DNA of 64,000 nt, from contig NW_025954983.1 of assembly GCF_022376445.1 (NCBI RefSeq), forward strand, positions 399,814-463,813, in the 5' to 3' direction. The position numbers were made by a program, and so were the translations under genes. The notes beneath the pieces were generated by a model. That model did no database searches. It worked only from the letters and a program-made list of their open reading frames with translations, and had not been told where the DNA came from. Numbering within the stretch: position 1 is the stretch's first letter; every line of letters starts with the position of its first letter. Origin of the DNA: Fomitopsis serialis. Lineage: Eukaryota; Basidiomycota; Agaricomycetes; Polyporales; Fomitopsidaceae. This document shows, in pieces, positions 35,164 through 47,014 of this stretch.

Positions 35164-35481
35164 TACTGTACTATTTCGACCATAGGTTCGGTCACAGGTC
35201 GCACCCCCCTCGAATATAGCTAGGGTTTCAGTTCACATGTCACAGGTCACAGAGGGGTCCGAACCAAGGATTCCCATAGGCGGTCACAGGTATACGCATG
35301 CATTTTCGGGCCTGCGGCGCAGTGCTAGCAAAGGCGGTCGCCCGCCGCTTGCCCCGGCCACCTGTGAACTATCCAAGTGCTGTGGTCACAGGTCACCAGA
35401 CACTGTGAACTAAGTAGAAATTTCGCTAGTTCGTTGGTCACAGGTCACACCCCGCGAACCTATGGTCGAAATAGTACAGTA
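35164..35481. mobile_element. Second MITE, 318 bp, perfect 27-bp terminal inverted repeats
   Basis: Bases 35164-35190 and 35455-35481 are exact reverse complements over 27 bases (arm begins TACTGTACTATTTCG). Both ends include TA, so the unit may be a 25-bp TIR with a TA duplication, as in Tc1/mariner-type elements. The inside has repeated GTCACAGGTC motifs: near 35191, 35240, 35283, 35383 and 35437, plus an inverted CACCTGTGAAC near 35359. It has no ORF of note. Confidence 0.88.
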
Positions 35482-36179
35482 TAATATCGTGATCCACAGC
35501 CACCGATCAGTGGCTGCGGCGATTAAATCGACCTCGCAAAATGAACAGGCCATATTTGGCAGGCGCAGTCAACTCCTCCCGCCGCGAGGCTCACATCGGC
35601 TCCTCGCACGCGGACTGCTCGGCGACACGCCAGAATACGTCTGGGCACTGTGTCTCGAAGGTCACAAAGATGGACCCCGCTGATATATCCTATATCAAAT
35701 GACAAAGTACGTGGGTGTTTTAACCGTGGAGTACGGGGATACAGGTGACTAACGCTCGCCGCACTCTGCAGTATCACGACAGCTGAGTTTCATTAAGGGC
35801 GAAGCATTACGCTGCGGGAACGACTGAACCTTCGCTGGAACAAAAGTGGCATTGCTTCGGGGCCTAGCATGACCGAGCCTGTGCATTTCTAATCAGGACG
35901 TGGACACTGGCATGCCAGTCCCGGCGCGCCTGCAATGCCATGCATAGCCTCATCATTCGCTGGAGCCTGTTGCTCACCGTGAGTCGCGTCAGGATGCATC
36001 ACTTTGGCATCAGCAACCAAGTCAGGGTTTCCTCTTCTGCTTCTCTTCGAATTCTGGCGCGTCTCGAACCACCCACCTACACTTGGCTGTGAAGTAACCA
36101 ACTTCGCTCCCGGCCAATTTTCTCATATCTATTTAATGGTCCCGTCTCCAACGTTCGGCGCACCCCTCCTTTTGCCACC
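35482..36179. other. Intergenic region upstream of the DUF6534 gene
   Basis: No gene recognised. It should include the promoter of the plus-strand membrane-protein gene starting at 36180. Confidence 0.35.
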
Positions 36180-38164
36180 ATGACTGGACTCAACATCCAT
36201 CTCGACGGGAGCGTGGGCTGCTTCTTCGCTGGTATTCTCTTCTCGGGCATGTATGTAGAACAGCGGAGTGATGAGGCTGACGTAAGTACTGAGACGATTG
36301 TGCACGCAGATTGTACGGATGCACCTGTGCGCAGGTTTTGTATTACATCAAGGAATACCCAAAGGACTCGAGAGTACTGAAGCTTTTCGTACGTAACGTA
36401 CAACCGCCGTGCAAACCTCATACCTGATTATTCTGATCTACAGGTCGCTTTTGTATGGTCGGTGAAGGTACTTGTTATTGCTATGAGCGGAATGTTGATT
36501 ACTCCGATTCGGGCTGCAGGGTGCTGGATACGGCAACCACGATAGCAAATAGTCAGGTATGCTGCATTCTGAGAACTTCATTGCGACGACGCTCACGAGG
36601 TGATAGGTTCTCTGGTACTACACGGTTTCAAACCACCAAAATCCAGCAGCGCTTGACTACGCGCCCCGGTAAGTTTGCCTTTCTGCACCTGCTTCGCCTG
36701 CCCATGTGCTGGAATGCAGTATGCGTACAGGTCTTTCAGGGTAAGCGCACAATTATTGCACGAGGATGATCGCTGAACGTGGCTGCGTGCAGGCGCAATA
36801 CAGTCTTTCGGTATGTTATCATGTCAGACACAGAGGGATCCCTGCTAAGACCTTGGCAGGCGATCTCTGTATTTGTAGTACAATGGTGAGAGTCGTCGAT
36901 GCGGTCTTCCTCGGGATGCATCACTGATCGCGATACATCATCCCAGCCACTACTTGTCTACTATCTGGCGCAGTCAGTTACTCCTCTTCGTGAAGGGCAC
37001 CTAGATATGTGCTCATGAGTCTTCTCAGTGCTGACAAAGAAGTGGTATCGGCTCCCTATGTTGTCAACGGCTGTTCTACTTTCTATTATTTCTTTGGGTA
37101 CGTCCTTGCTCGCCGAGACCGCGACTCGAACTGATCACATTGTACTCAGCTTGTGGCCTCGGTCAGTGCCCGCTTTTCATCAGCGCACCACTCGTCGCTG
37201 AGCGTAAAGTAACCCATCGTCGCAGCCGATGTGTATATCACGTGCGTGTTGTGGACATTCCGATCGTATCTTGACTTACGCCGGTTACAGTACCTTAGAT
37301 AATTTTGTCTTCGTTGCCTTCGCCCGGGTCAAGGTCGGTGACCATATTTTTTGATGCGGATCGTGAGACCCTGAAACATATCCTGCGCGGGCAGATTCCT
37401 GCCTATTTGCAAACCATCGCGGCTTGCATCACGGACGTCTTCATCACTGTCTCGCTGTGCTGGATATTGCGCGGCAACCGGACGGGACTTGCTCAGTGAG
37501 CATTCCTACTTCGGCGTGTGTACGGGCTTCCTTTGCTTACTGCCGGTGTTAGGTCGGAAAGCCGGATCTGGTGGTTGACATTCTCAATGGTCAATCGAGG
37601 CGTCTTAACGGCGTAAGTTTGATGTCGTCGATCATTCCGACGAGACGGATCGCTCACGATGAAACGACAGTGTACTACAGGTTGTCGTCCTTGTAACTGT
37701 GCGTGACGTACCAACCTCGTTTATGTGCAGTGTTTGACGGGGCGTCTTCTCTGCAGTATGCCGCCTTGGAGAACAGTAACGTTCTTCTATGGCTGGTCTT
37801 CCACTTCCCTGGCACACAGAGTTAGTCATCGTGTTTTTCTGCCAGCTGTCTTGGCCCTGACGTCGATGACTCCCAAGTCTACACGAACTCGTTGCTCGCT
37901 GTCCTGAACGTCAGGCACTTCGTGCTTAAGAGCAAACGAACACAGTTTCCATCTCTCAAGTCGGCTATACCGCTGTCAAAGGTCAAACGCACTGCAGCCG
38001 CGTACGTCAGTTAACTCTATTAATTCCACTTGCGCTGATCACTTGACAGTCCTGAGTATGGCGGCGGTGGCAGCAGTTACAGCAGCCAGCAGCAGCAATC
38101 TGTTCTGCCAACGGTCATCGCCATCTCGACTGATGTTCAAGCTGTCCGCGACGGCGAGGTGTAA
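36180..38164 (+). CDS. DUF6534-type seven-helix membrane protein
   Basis: Start ATG 36180 gives MTGLNIHLDGSVGCFFAGIL, then FSGM. Many small exons follow: VLYYIKEYPKDSRVLKLF, VAFVW, VLDTATTIANSQ, VLWYYTVSNHQNPAALDYAP, and later LRGQIPAYLQTIAACITDVF with WILRGNRTG. RIWWLTFSMVNRGVLTA, WLVFHFPG and QVYTNSLLAVLNVRHFVLK are the C-terminal pattern of DUF6534 proteins. A Ser/Gln-rich tail ends at TAA 38162-38164. The middle exons (about 36670-37320) could not be joined with certainty. This family is greatly expanded in Agaricomycetes and its function is unknown; it resembles receptors or sensors only in topology. It lies between the two copies of another such gene. Confidence 0.75.
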
Positions 38165-38631
38165 ATGGAGGGGGACGCCGCCGCTGGCTACGCAAAGTCG
38201 ACGGCTTGGTGAGCATCTAGCAGCACAGGCTTCACGGTGCTAGCATCAACTCCTCGGCGGCGAAGTTCCTGGGCTTCGCCCCCTTCGCTTCACGAAGTCC
38301 CCTAGAAAGCATATGGGAAAGGGCAGGTTTAGAGGGGAGCTAGATGGAATCATCGATTCGTTTGCGAGGCCCCGAAATCTGTCACCTAGCAAAAGCTGTA
38401 CTGTTATCCCCACCAATCCCCACTGGGTAATTAAGATCGTCCGGAGTCCATGTCATATGGCTAGCTGGTGTGGAGCGTGGACAAGCTGTGCACTTGTTTG
38501 CAGAGTTCAAGCAATACATGTACCAACACTACTAGTATTGTAGACGTCACTACAACCCGGGTGTCACGGGCCAACCGGTCACAGCCCGCCGTAGATGTGC
38601 AATGTCGTTCACTAGTAAGTAGATACATGCG
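38165..38631. other. Intergenic region
   Basis: Between the DUF6534 gene and the left edge of duplicated segment copy B. It contains a short self-complementary stretch near 38262-38305 (GAAGTTCCTGGGC...GAAGTCCCCTAG) that may act as a terminator-like hairpin. Nothing else recognised. Confidence 0.35.
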
Positions 38632-38810
38632 CGCGTGCCAGTGCATCTACGATTCCGAAGACGAAGTCGACTGCGCACAAGTAAATGCTGTAGTCAAACT
38701 GAGACTTGATTTGTGTTCACATGCCTCAATATGACAGGCATGAAGTCAACTGCCATACAACGGACCCATACTCGTACAATGCCCTTCTCAAAGCGATGAT
38801 AATCAGGTGC

Positions 38811-40429
38811 TCATCGCACGTCCTGCAGCTCTATATCCTCCGGTATTTGCTCCACATAGGGAACCTCAGAACTCAGAGCCTCGCTCCCTGACATGCCGGA
38901 TGACATATACGGACTGGTCGCTGCCCTGAAAGAACTCGAGGTTGACGTTGAGGGGTCAGAGTACCAGTGATGATCGAGTGGCTTGCCCATGTTGCCGATC
39001 ACGCTCGTGCTCCATCCCATGGATTGCAGATAGAAGACGTGTCGGAGATTCAGCATGAACCGTGAGATGAGGATGGATGAGATGCTGTGGGTGTGAGTCG
39101 GTCAAGGAAGGTCCGGCGCAGATTTTAGCGTAGACTTACGGGGCGACGAATACAGAAATATAATTTGTAGCAGCCTATGAAAGCGTGAGCTGAACGCATT
39201 CCTCGTCGCACCAATATTCAACACACACGCCATGTACCGATCTGAACGCCATTTGCAGAACATTGAGTAGCAGCAATGAGCTATGCACCAGCAAATCAGT
39301 CGTTATGCAGTGACTCGTCATTGTCAGGTCGAGACATACACGAAATATAGCGAACCTGAAGAATTAGATTCAGCAATCGACTTTCATGTATACCAGACGA
39401 CGTACCATCCTTAGCCAATTGCGCAGTGAGAGGCGTCGTGGCATCAAGGCTTGTCGATATGATCCGCCGTGTTCTCAATGTACCGTATAGCGTAAGTCCT
39501 ATCAGAAGGGCGTCCGCCAGGATGGCGCATACGCGTGTTGCGATCAGTGCTTTGGGATAGGTGAACACTTTATGAGTACTACGCTCTGCCAACGTGTGGG
39601 CGACGTACCACTGAAAACAGCGCAAAAGCCAGGTAAGAGTGTGTCAAACTTGTAGGAAGAGTAGGTACGTACTTGTTGAACGAATCCACGGAGTAGTAGT
39701 CCGTATAGTCGCAGACGGGCATATCGTCAATGACGAGAACGTATGCGTATGATGACCTCGCCGCGAAGTACTGCGGAGCAGCGTCAGCGCTGCTAGAGGA
39801 CGCGACCATCAGGAATCCGTACAATGCTTGCAATCGCTATCGCAAGTCCTAGGCCTAGGGTAGCCAAGGTAAAGGTCCATTTGCGTCCGCAAATGGCATA
39901 CGCTCGAAGGGCAGAGAATACTTGAGTTTCAGTCATCATTCACGACGAATGTACCAGCGTAGCGGAACAGACGTACTTGCGACGATGATGTACAACAAAA
40001 TAGACACTACGTCATATAGCACTATCGTCGCTTCGCAGCTACCAGATGCGTTAGCCGGAGCCTTTCCTAAAAGACGATCGCATACCTCTGCAAGTGAAGC
40101 ATAAGCGACAATCAGAAGGCAATAGTACATGAACACTGTGCCAAACTTACGAGAGGGGTGTCCCAAGCTACTGTCTGTAGAACGATGGTACTGCCGAGGA
40201 TTAGGACCACATATCGGTTCAGAAGGAATATAAGAGTGGCCCCGGTAAGTCTTTGACCCCACACATAGCGTACTTCCTGAGTGATTGTGATCATGTGTTC
40301 GTGAAATATCATGGCTGGCGAAATCGATTCGATCAGGCATTTCCTGCATCGGCGTCTGTACTCATACTTACTAGCCGCCGCCAATTGGCAGCATGTGTTG
40401 GTGAAACTAAGAAAAATGACGCGCATCAT
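38811..40429 (-). CDS. Seven-helix membrane protein (DUF6533 N-terminus), intact copy of the duplicated gene
   Basis: From the 5' end: TNTCCQLAAA, an intron, then HEHMITITQEVRYVWGQRLT and GATLIFLLNRYVVL, the DUF6533 core. Next come LYDVVSILLYIIVAS, FAARSSYAYVLV, PVCDYTDYYSVDSFNKY, and YPKALIATRVCAILADALLI with GLTLYGTLRTRR. A 49-nt intron (near 39361-39412) leads to GSLYFVSLLLLNVLQMAFRS. The last exon has SSILISRFMLNLRHVFYLQS and a Ser-rich tail to TGA or TAG at about 38811. The start is uncertain: MMRVIFLSF at 40429 is used here but an upstream exon is possible. The intron holds the TGT site where the MITE inserted in the other copy. Probable plasma-membrane protein of unknown function. Confidence 0.7.
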
Positions 40430-41981
40430 CAGTCGGGGACCTGCTCTACAGGATGAAGGGATACAGACGTTAGCTTGAGCGCAGTGATGTCTGATTGTGT
40501 GACTTGCGGGTCGCCTGACGACATGGGGGATGCTGAAAGGAGGAAAGGATACAATGCCGCCGGGTGCAAGTGTGCTGCGCTCATCCTCGCTGATGTATAT
40601 GAGCGTACACTGGCGTGACAGCGAGCGGTAATGGAGCGAGGCTACACTCAGCCGCAGTCGTCTAGATCGACATGATGCGGTTCTGGTCAGGGCAGGTCTC
40701 AGCGCTGCTTGTGTATCACGCACTCTATGAATGAAGCGGGCGGGTTTGACCTTGACAAGCCTGGGGTGCAGCTGGGCTTCAGCAACCGATGACACGAAAA
40801 CCGCAGAGCGCTCTGATCTACGACGGCGTTAGAACAGAGGCGACATATCACCTGAGCTGTAATGCTGCTACACTCACCGCAGTACTTGCCTCGGATCTTG
40901 AGTGGCCTGTCTCTTCAAGACCGGCGTCGATCACAACCACAGGACGTGAGTATTAGGCGTATATGAACCCCTACGTGTAATTGAGAGAGCACTGCAGCGT
41001 CGAGGCTTGGCCTGGAGTCCGACAATAAGTACGAGATGGATCCGGGTCAGACGCTTCCCCACTGTCAGGAAGAGAATGGGCAAGGACTCTCCAGCGCTCG
41101 GCGGAGCGCAGTCACTGATCAGGCACGATAACGTCGAAGCTGCGTCGAAGAAGTTAGCGGCGGTCAAACGCCGCCAGCGGCCGCATGTCATTCAAGTTGC
41201 AATGTCGGCTATGTACTGACAGCGTCGGTGTTTGACCGCCCACTTGCCTTAGCGTACAAAACGCCACGCAGACTCACCTCTGCATTCGCGCAAGGAGCAT
41301 CGGTGAACATGCTTCGAGGTCTCGACGGAGCTGACGCTTTTGAACGACCTGGGCCTCCGAGTCGGAGCAGTCTCGGGGCGCGCAACGCGGGATCAACGAC
41401 CGATCAGATCTGCGCGCGATCACGTGACGCGTGTGGCTCAACCGAGTTACTGTTCAGGCTTCCACTTTCGAATTGTCGTTCCCTGCAGGCTCGTCCTATT
41501 TTTGTTCTTGATCCCGCCCGCTATCTCACTTTGGATGTGGCCCATCGGAAATTGTGCGAATGCCATGCCACATTGACTTCAAGCTCACGCCTGAGGTGAC
41601 GCCGTGCTTCAAGTGCGCATATATATCATTATTCAGTTCGAAGGCAAGCTTCCACCCCTCGTGTGCCTAGTCCAACGCAACGGCGGTCCTGATTACAACA
41701 CGCGAGCCAAGACACTTACAACCGCAATGACAGTATACAGCATCTTCGTCTGATGTGGGTTCATCAGGTACACAGATGGACGCAAGTAAGGCAACATCGT
41801 AGCACACTGTTCATACTTACGTCTAACGATACAGGGCCACGAGCACGGAGACTGGATCGATTTGGAAGACTCGCCATGTCATAGCACAAGTACGAGAGAA
41901 CAAGTACACGGCGACGACGATAGATGCAAAAGACTCAAAGAGACGAAATACCTCAGTGAGGTCGACGATGTTTGGAACGGA
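40430..41981. other. Intergenic region
   Basis: About 1.5 kb without a convincing gene. A plus ORF of 123 residues at 41228 has no family features. A further relic of a membrane-protein gene may lie at 41820-41980 on the minus strand, but this is only a hydrophobic ORF. Confidence 0.35.
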
Positions 41982-43743
41982 TTCGGCGCGAGTTGGTTTC
42001 CCCTCGCGCGCATGAAGCGGCACGAGGGTACTTATCCCGAGGACCACGTAAAGGTCCGCGCCCGGACGGTCGCCGCACAAGTGCAAGCGTCCGCCCGCCT
42101 CGAGGGCCTCTTGAAGGCTCTTGCTGCAGCCTCGCTTGCGGCGCTTGACGATGGCCCAGGACCCCCTTGACGCAGCCTCCCCTTGCGGCACTTGACATCG
42201 GCCCACCTTGACGCAGCCCCCGCTTCCGGCGATTGACCCTTGACGTTGCTATTGACGCAGCTCAACTTGCAGCGCTTGATGACCCGGATGGCCCACTCCT
42301 TGACGCAGCCCTCGCTTCCGGCGCTTGACCTTTGACGGACATTGACGTTGACGCAGCTCGTCTTGCAGCTCTTGAGGCAGCCTCCCTCCTTGCGGCGCTT
42401 GACTCTTGAGGTTGAAGTTGACGCAGCTCGACTTGCAGCGCTTGACGACGGCCCGTCTTGAGGCGCTTGACGATCGCCCGCCCCGACTTGAATCAGCCCG
42501 TTTGGGGCGCTTGAACCTCATGTTGACGCAGCTCCACTTGCAGCGCTTGACCCTTGCCACCGTCGCCCGCCACGACTTGAGGCTGCCAACCTTGCGGCGC
42601 TTGACGGCGGCCTCGTTGAGGCAGCCCCTGCTTGCGGCGCTTGACCCTTGAAGCTTGAAGCTTGAACACCTTGCACTGGAGGCAGCTCAACTTTCAGCGC
42701 TTGACCCTTGCATTAGCTTCGTCTCCCGCCTTGACGCAGCCTACGTTGCGGCATTTGACATCGGCCGGCCCAATGGAGGCAGCTACACTTGCAGCGCTTG
42801 ACCCTGGAACCAACTGACGCGAGCGACGTTAGCAAGGAGCAACGGAGTGAACAGCCATGATTACATACTGACAAGCAAGCGAGCTGAGACCGAGAGGTGG
42901 CCTCGAGCAACGTCTTGAGCAGCGGAGTTGCAGCGCTTGACGACCCGGTCTTGAATCAGAAGACTTGACTATGTAGAGAATTAGTATTTGAGCGACGACG
43001 ATGAAGGAAGACCTCCTCACCACTCACAGAATCACATAGGCTTGCGTTGATTCCAACAATCAGCTGAGCGTATACTAGACGGGACATATGGCGCAGGCGA
43101 ACATGCAGGACACAGACGAGCAAGTGAGAAGAAACAATACAGAACAGGCTCAGCGACACGCTCTTAAATGGACGATCTTGCGGCTGACTGGTGGCTGGGA
43201 GTGACGGAGGCTGACAACGAGTGTAGCGGTGAACATCGAACAGAACTTGCGGCTGACGAACGAAGGCAACGCCAGGAAACGTCAGGATACAGTCCTTGAC
43301 CGAGGAGTATAACATACCTTGACGAGTGGCGTTCAGGTGGCGTACACCTCCGGGGCCCGCAGCCTGAGTGGCTCACTACACGGCGAGGTCAGTAAGCGGG
43401 GACTGATATCCGGTAGCAGCTACGAGTACAAGACACAGGCACGCCCCGATGACATGACATGGGAGGGGGGGATCAGAGGAAAGGGAGATGATGGGACGAG
43501 AAGAAAGACGAACTGGGCGGAAGACGCGGATAGCTGCTTCCTTTATACGCGCGGGCGGGAGTGGCACACTTCTTGCACACGGCCCAAATCCGGGCATGGT
43601 CCACGGAAGCTCTGTTACACCGCCCTATCGATGTGCTCGGGCCAATCAATCACTTGCAGATCGCCTCATGGGACTTTGTGGGTCCACACCGCGTCCAAAT
43701 GCGGAACAATGGACGACTGGAAATGGCAACTGCTTGGCACGCG
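41982..43743 (-). repeat. Repeat element copy A, about 1.76 kb, with internal TCAAGCGC array
   Basis: Reverse-complement homologous along its length to 56512-58233. The shared edges are TTCGGCGCGAGTTGG (41982) and the segment ending TGGCAACTGCTTGGCACGCG (43743). In the orientation of copy B it holds a promoter-like start (TATAAAGG near 43539 on the minus strand), a pyrimidine-rich leader, a unique middle and then a 0.8-kb array. The array has roughly 16-17 irregular units with core GTCAAGCGCYGCAAG (on the plus strand CTTGCRGCGCTTGAC), spaced about 35-60 bp, between 42138 and 42950. No transposase-like ORF was seen. The type of element is unknown. Confidence 0.75.
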
Positions 43744-44370
43744 CCGATCCGGCGCGTGAACAAAGCAGATCACACAATACCTAGACAAAAAAGAGCTTCG
43801 CAACGTCTGATGCGCAGTGTTATGGCTGCAGGCAGTGGGGACGGAGGGACGGATAAGATGAGGAGGATGCGGATCTGGAAGCACTCAGTTTCCCGCGGGC
43901 CGCTGGCAAGTGTGGCGCCCGAACGCGTCGATCTTGATCTGCGGAAGTGCACGGTCCGGCGTTACGCGCTCACGCGTGCTCAAGCGCTCAAGCGCTCACG
44001 CGCACGCGTGAGGCGGCCTGGCCCGGGCGGGGGGCAACATCCTCACCTACTTAGTCTGTTTCGCTCGACTCAGAGTGAAAGCACGCCTGCCAGTCGCAAC
44101 TTTGGCAGCCTCCAGCTACGTGACTTCGCTGCCACAGACTATGCCCCTTTGAATCGGACTTGCGTCTGAAGCATGCTGTCGCGTGCACGGCCCGGGCTGG
44201 TACGGCATGCCATGCCATGCGGTGTAGCCAAAATCAAGACAGGGCCATGTCTACTACAGCTCTGATCGACTCTTGCATGACATGGTTCATGGTATGTAGC
44301 TACGAAGGCCAATAAGGCTGTGCATATGATACATGTTTTGGCTGAAGAACAGTATACTCCCTCAGTGACT
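43744..44370. other. Intergenic region with a CG-rich direct-repeat patch
   Basis: Downstream of the PRISE reductase gene. Bases about 43970-44010 contain a run of GCGCTCACGCG and CAAGCGCTCAAGCGCTC units. The latter resemble the core motif of the adjacent repeat element and may be a spill-over. No gene recognised. Confidence 0.4.
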
Positions 44371-45708
44371 TCACTGCTGCATCGACCACCCGACGAATCT
44401 GCCAATTGCCTTGGGCAATATCTTCTCGCTCTCGAGCTGGTCGAAAACCTTCTCAAAGCTCTCCCACGTATCGTGGTACCCCGTCCACCCCGCAGCTCTC
44501 GCCTTGCTCATGCTGACTATCACGTCGAAGTTGCGACCCAACACGAAGCCCGAGAACATCCACGTCGCCTTTTCGAATGCGTCCTTCTCAAGGCCCTCCC
44601 GCTCAGCGAGGCGTTCCCAGGCCGCCTGCACCTCCGGCTTCTGGCTCCACTTCGCGAGGTCGATCGTCTGCTCGATGTGCGACTGCGCTGTCTTGCCCTG
44701 TAGTCCTAGGGCCTTCGCCAAGAACGAGATCGGCGGGTTGTCCGCCATGGGCACATCCGACGCGTCCGGTGCAGGGCGCGAGAACTGGTCGCCGGGGACC
44801 GTCATCCCGTAGCGCGCAGCGAGCTTCGGCCACATATTCGACCAGCTCTCGACATCGCCGTTCACGACGTTAAACGCCTGGTTCTTCGCGCCGGGCGCGG
44901 TCGCAGCCCACACGCAGAACTCGGCGTGTAGCCGGCTGTACGTTAAGGAGTCGAACTTCTCGTAGAACGTCGCCCCGCCGGGGAAGGGCAGCCCGCCTGT
45001 GCCGAGTTCGCGGTGCACCGCGGCGTAGAGCCCAATCGACGCGGCAAGGTTCATGAAGTTACCTTTGGCGAAGCCGATGACTTCGTTTGGGTAGGTGACG
45101 ACCCATTCGATGCCATGCTTTGCACTGAAGGCGTGCAGGCTGCGCTGTTGGCGATAGTAGAAGTTGGGTGGGTAGGGCGGCTCGGGGAGCCAAGGGTCAG
45201 ATTCAACCATGGGAGTCTTGGCGCGACCGAGGTGGACGCCATACTGCTTGCATCCGGTGACCAAGACGATACGCTTGATATGCGAGACGGCATTGTTGAT
45301 CTCGAGGGCTTTGAAGAGGTTCTCCAGCATATCACCTATACAGGTTGAGCCTCGTTCAACGTGACTCAGATGTTGGCAGCTCACCGTTGACTTTGGTATT
45401 GTCCTCCTCCGAACCCTTGAGTAGATATGCAGCGAAGAAGATATAGTCAGCCGACACGTCCTTCAGCTCCTTTGCCACCTCCTGCACATCCGCCGTGAGG
45501 TCGATGAAGTTATGGACAATGTTAGATGGGTATACGTCCTTCTTCGAACGCGAAAGCGCATGGACCGTAGTCCATTCTTGCGGATGACGTCCAAGCTCGT
45601 AGACAATCTCGCGACCGAGGATACCTGGACCAGCATGAATGACAAGTTGAGCTTTCGAAGGCTCACATGAGACTCACCAGTTGCGCCAGTGACAATTGCG
45701 GTCGGCAT
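44371..45708 (-). CDS. PRISE-type NAD(P)-dependent reductase (progesterone 5-beta-reductase/iridoid synthase-like SDR)
   Basis: Three exons, 45708-45678, 45624-45385 and 45335-44371, total 1236 nt and give 411 residues with both introns GT-AG. The N-terminus MPTAIVTGATGILGREIVYE holds the Gly-rich Rossmann motif. FFAAYL and VLVTGCKQYGVHLG are typical of the family. NFYYRQQ contains the catalytic Tyr of the NFYY motif. WVVTYPNEVIGFAKGNFMNL and NQAFNVVNGDVESWSNMWP complete the extended SDR fold. Related fungal genes sit in secondary-metabolite clusters, but no such cluster surrounds this one. It should reduce an activated C=C bond with NADPH; the substrate is unknown. About 270 bp separate it from the aldolase gene on the same strand. 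Confidence 0.9.
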
Positions 45709-45973
45709 AGTGAGAGGTTTGCTGATTGTAAGGTCTGCAGTACGCACAAAGATGGGTATCGCAGAGATCCGATGTGAACGACCTTAAAGTTATAAGCTCA
45801 GACGAAGCGGAGAGGTGTATTCAGCAAGAAGCAGCGATGTTACAGCTGCATGTCGTCATAAGCTCGCCGCCTCCGAGACGGCATCCAAGACAGATGCGTT
45901 CTGACATTGACAACCTCGAGCGCGCATTTCGTTCGCTAGCATAGATATAAAAATCTATCGATACAGTTGACGT

Positions 45974-47014
45974 TTACAGCGATTTCTCAAATGCAATCAG
46001 CTCCTCCAGCTTCGTAGTGCTCGTCGGCGTCACGACCGCCGCACTGAGAGGCCCCCGCACGATCGTCTCTCCATACCCGAAGTGTTTCGAGACCACCGCC
46101 TTGATACCCCCAATGCTGCCCAGCTTGCCCAACTCCCAATCAGCGTGGCCCAGCAGAGCCTGGATCTTCTCTGCCTCCTGAATCTTCCCGGCCTTGTACA
46201 ACCGGTACACCTCCATGTGCGCCTTCGGCGCTACGTTGGGGAGCGCGCCGATGAGGCCTGCACTGCCAGACACGAGCCCTTGCAGGAAGACATCGGAGAC
46301 GCCGGGGAAGGTAGCGAACTTGGTGATAGGGACGGTCGAAGTGAGCCGGTGGAGCTTGCCGACGGTCCCGCAGGATAGTTTGGTACCGACAATGTTTGGG
46401 TGCTGGGCGAGCTCTCCGATGATGTCGGAATCCAGGTTCAGTCCAGCGGTGACGACCGGGAAATTGTACACCATCGTCGGGATAGGTGAGGCATCTGCAA
46501 CCTGTGGAGAGTATTCAGTGTGAGGGAGACTGGGAGTTCAACGAGAGCACAGACATCTCTATGAAATTTCAGGATGTTCGCCGGTGTCATCTGGGTTGGC
46601 CATACAGAGGGTGTGAGGACAAGGCAGAAGGCAGCCCCCGCTTCCGCGGCGTCCTTGCAGAGCTTCTTCGTCTCGCGGGTCGATTGCGCACCGGTTCCCG
46701 CAATGATCACCACTTGTTGGAAGTCATTGTCATCGAGGGTCTTCCGCGTGATACGGATTGCCTCCTTCCGCTCGTCGTGCGACAAGTGCTGTGCCTCGCC
46801 GTTGCTGCCCTGGACGAGGATGCCTGTCACACCGCCCTGGCATCCCATGCGCTTGTCAGTTCGTGGCCATGAGCTCAGTCATCGCATGGCTGACCTTCGC
46901 CAGCCGGAGAACGTGTGCCTGGATAGCGGGCACATCGAAGTCCTCGTTCTCGTCAAAATAGAGAACAGCGGGAACGTACACGCCCGAAGGGGGAGGAGTG
47001 CTGTTAGGTGCCAT
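45974..47014 (-). CDS. DapA/DHDPS-family aldolase (dihydrodipicolinate synthase-like)
   Basis: Three exons, 47014-46895, 46836-46555 and 46501-45974, sum to 930 nt, 309 residues, with phases that fit exactly. GILVQGSNGEAQHLSHDER is the substrate-binding loop, and VIIAGTGAQSTRETKKL follows. Tyr146 in VYNFP and Lys175 in VGTKLSCG are the proton relay and Schiff-base lysine of class I aldolases. GGIKAVVSKHFGYG ends the barrel. Fungi make lysine by the aminoadipate route, so this is more likely a 4-hydroxy-2-oxoglutarate-aldolase-like or sugar-acid aldolase than a true DHDPS. The cellular substrate cannot be told from sequence. Confidence 0.92.

Noticed and set aside
35164..35481. Solo LTR
   Set aside because: The arms are inverted, not direct, and the TG...CA ends of LTRs are missing.
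41228..41599. Plus ORF of 123 codons
   Set aside because: No recognisable motif and not adjacent to a promoter-like feature.
42406..42651. Leucine-rich ORF with LTQLDLQRL-type repeats, looking like leucine-rich repeats
   Set aside because: It is the reverse reading of the TCAAGCGC array. The Leu spacing does not follow the LRR consensus and the frame is lost between units.
42138..42950. CRISPR-like regular repeat array
   Set aside because: The organism is a fungus, the repeat spacing is irregular and the spacers are related to each other.
45974..47014. True dihydrodipicolinate synthase for lysine synthesis
   Set aside because: Fungi make lysine through aminoadipate, so the sequence is better treated as a DapA-family aldolase of unknown substrate.
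44371..47014. Secondary-metabolite cluster around the PRISE reductase
   Set aside because: No synthase, P450 or regulator lies nearby; neighbours are housekeeping genes.
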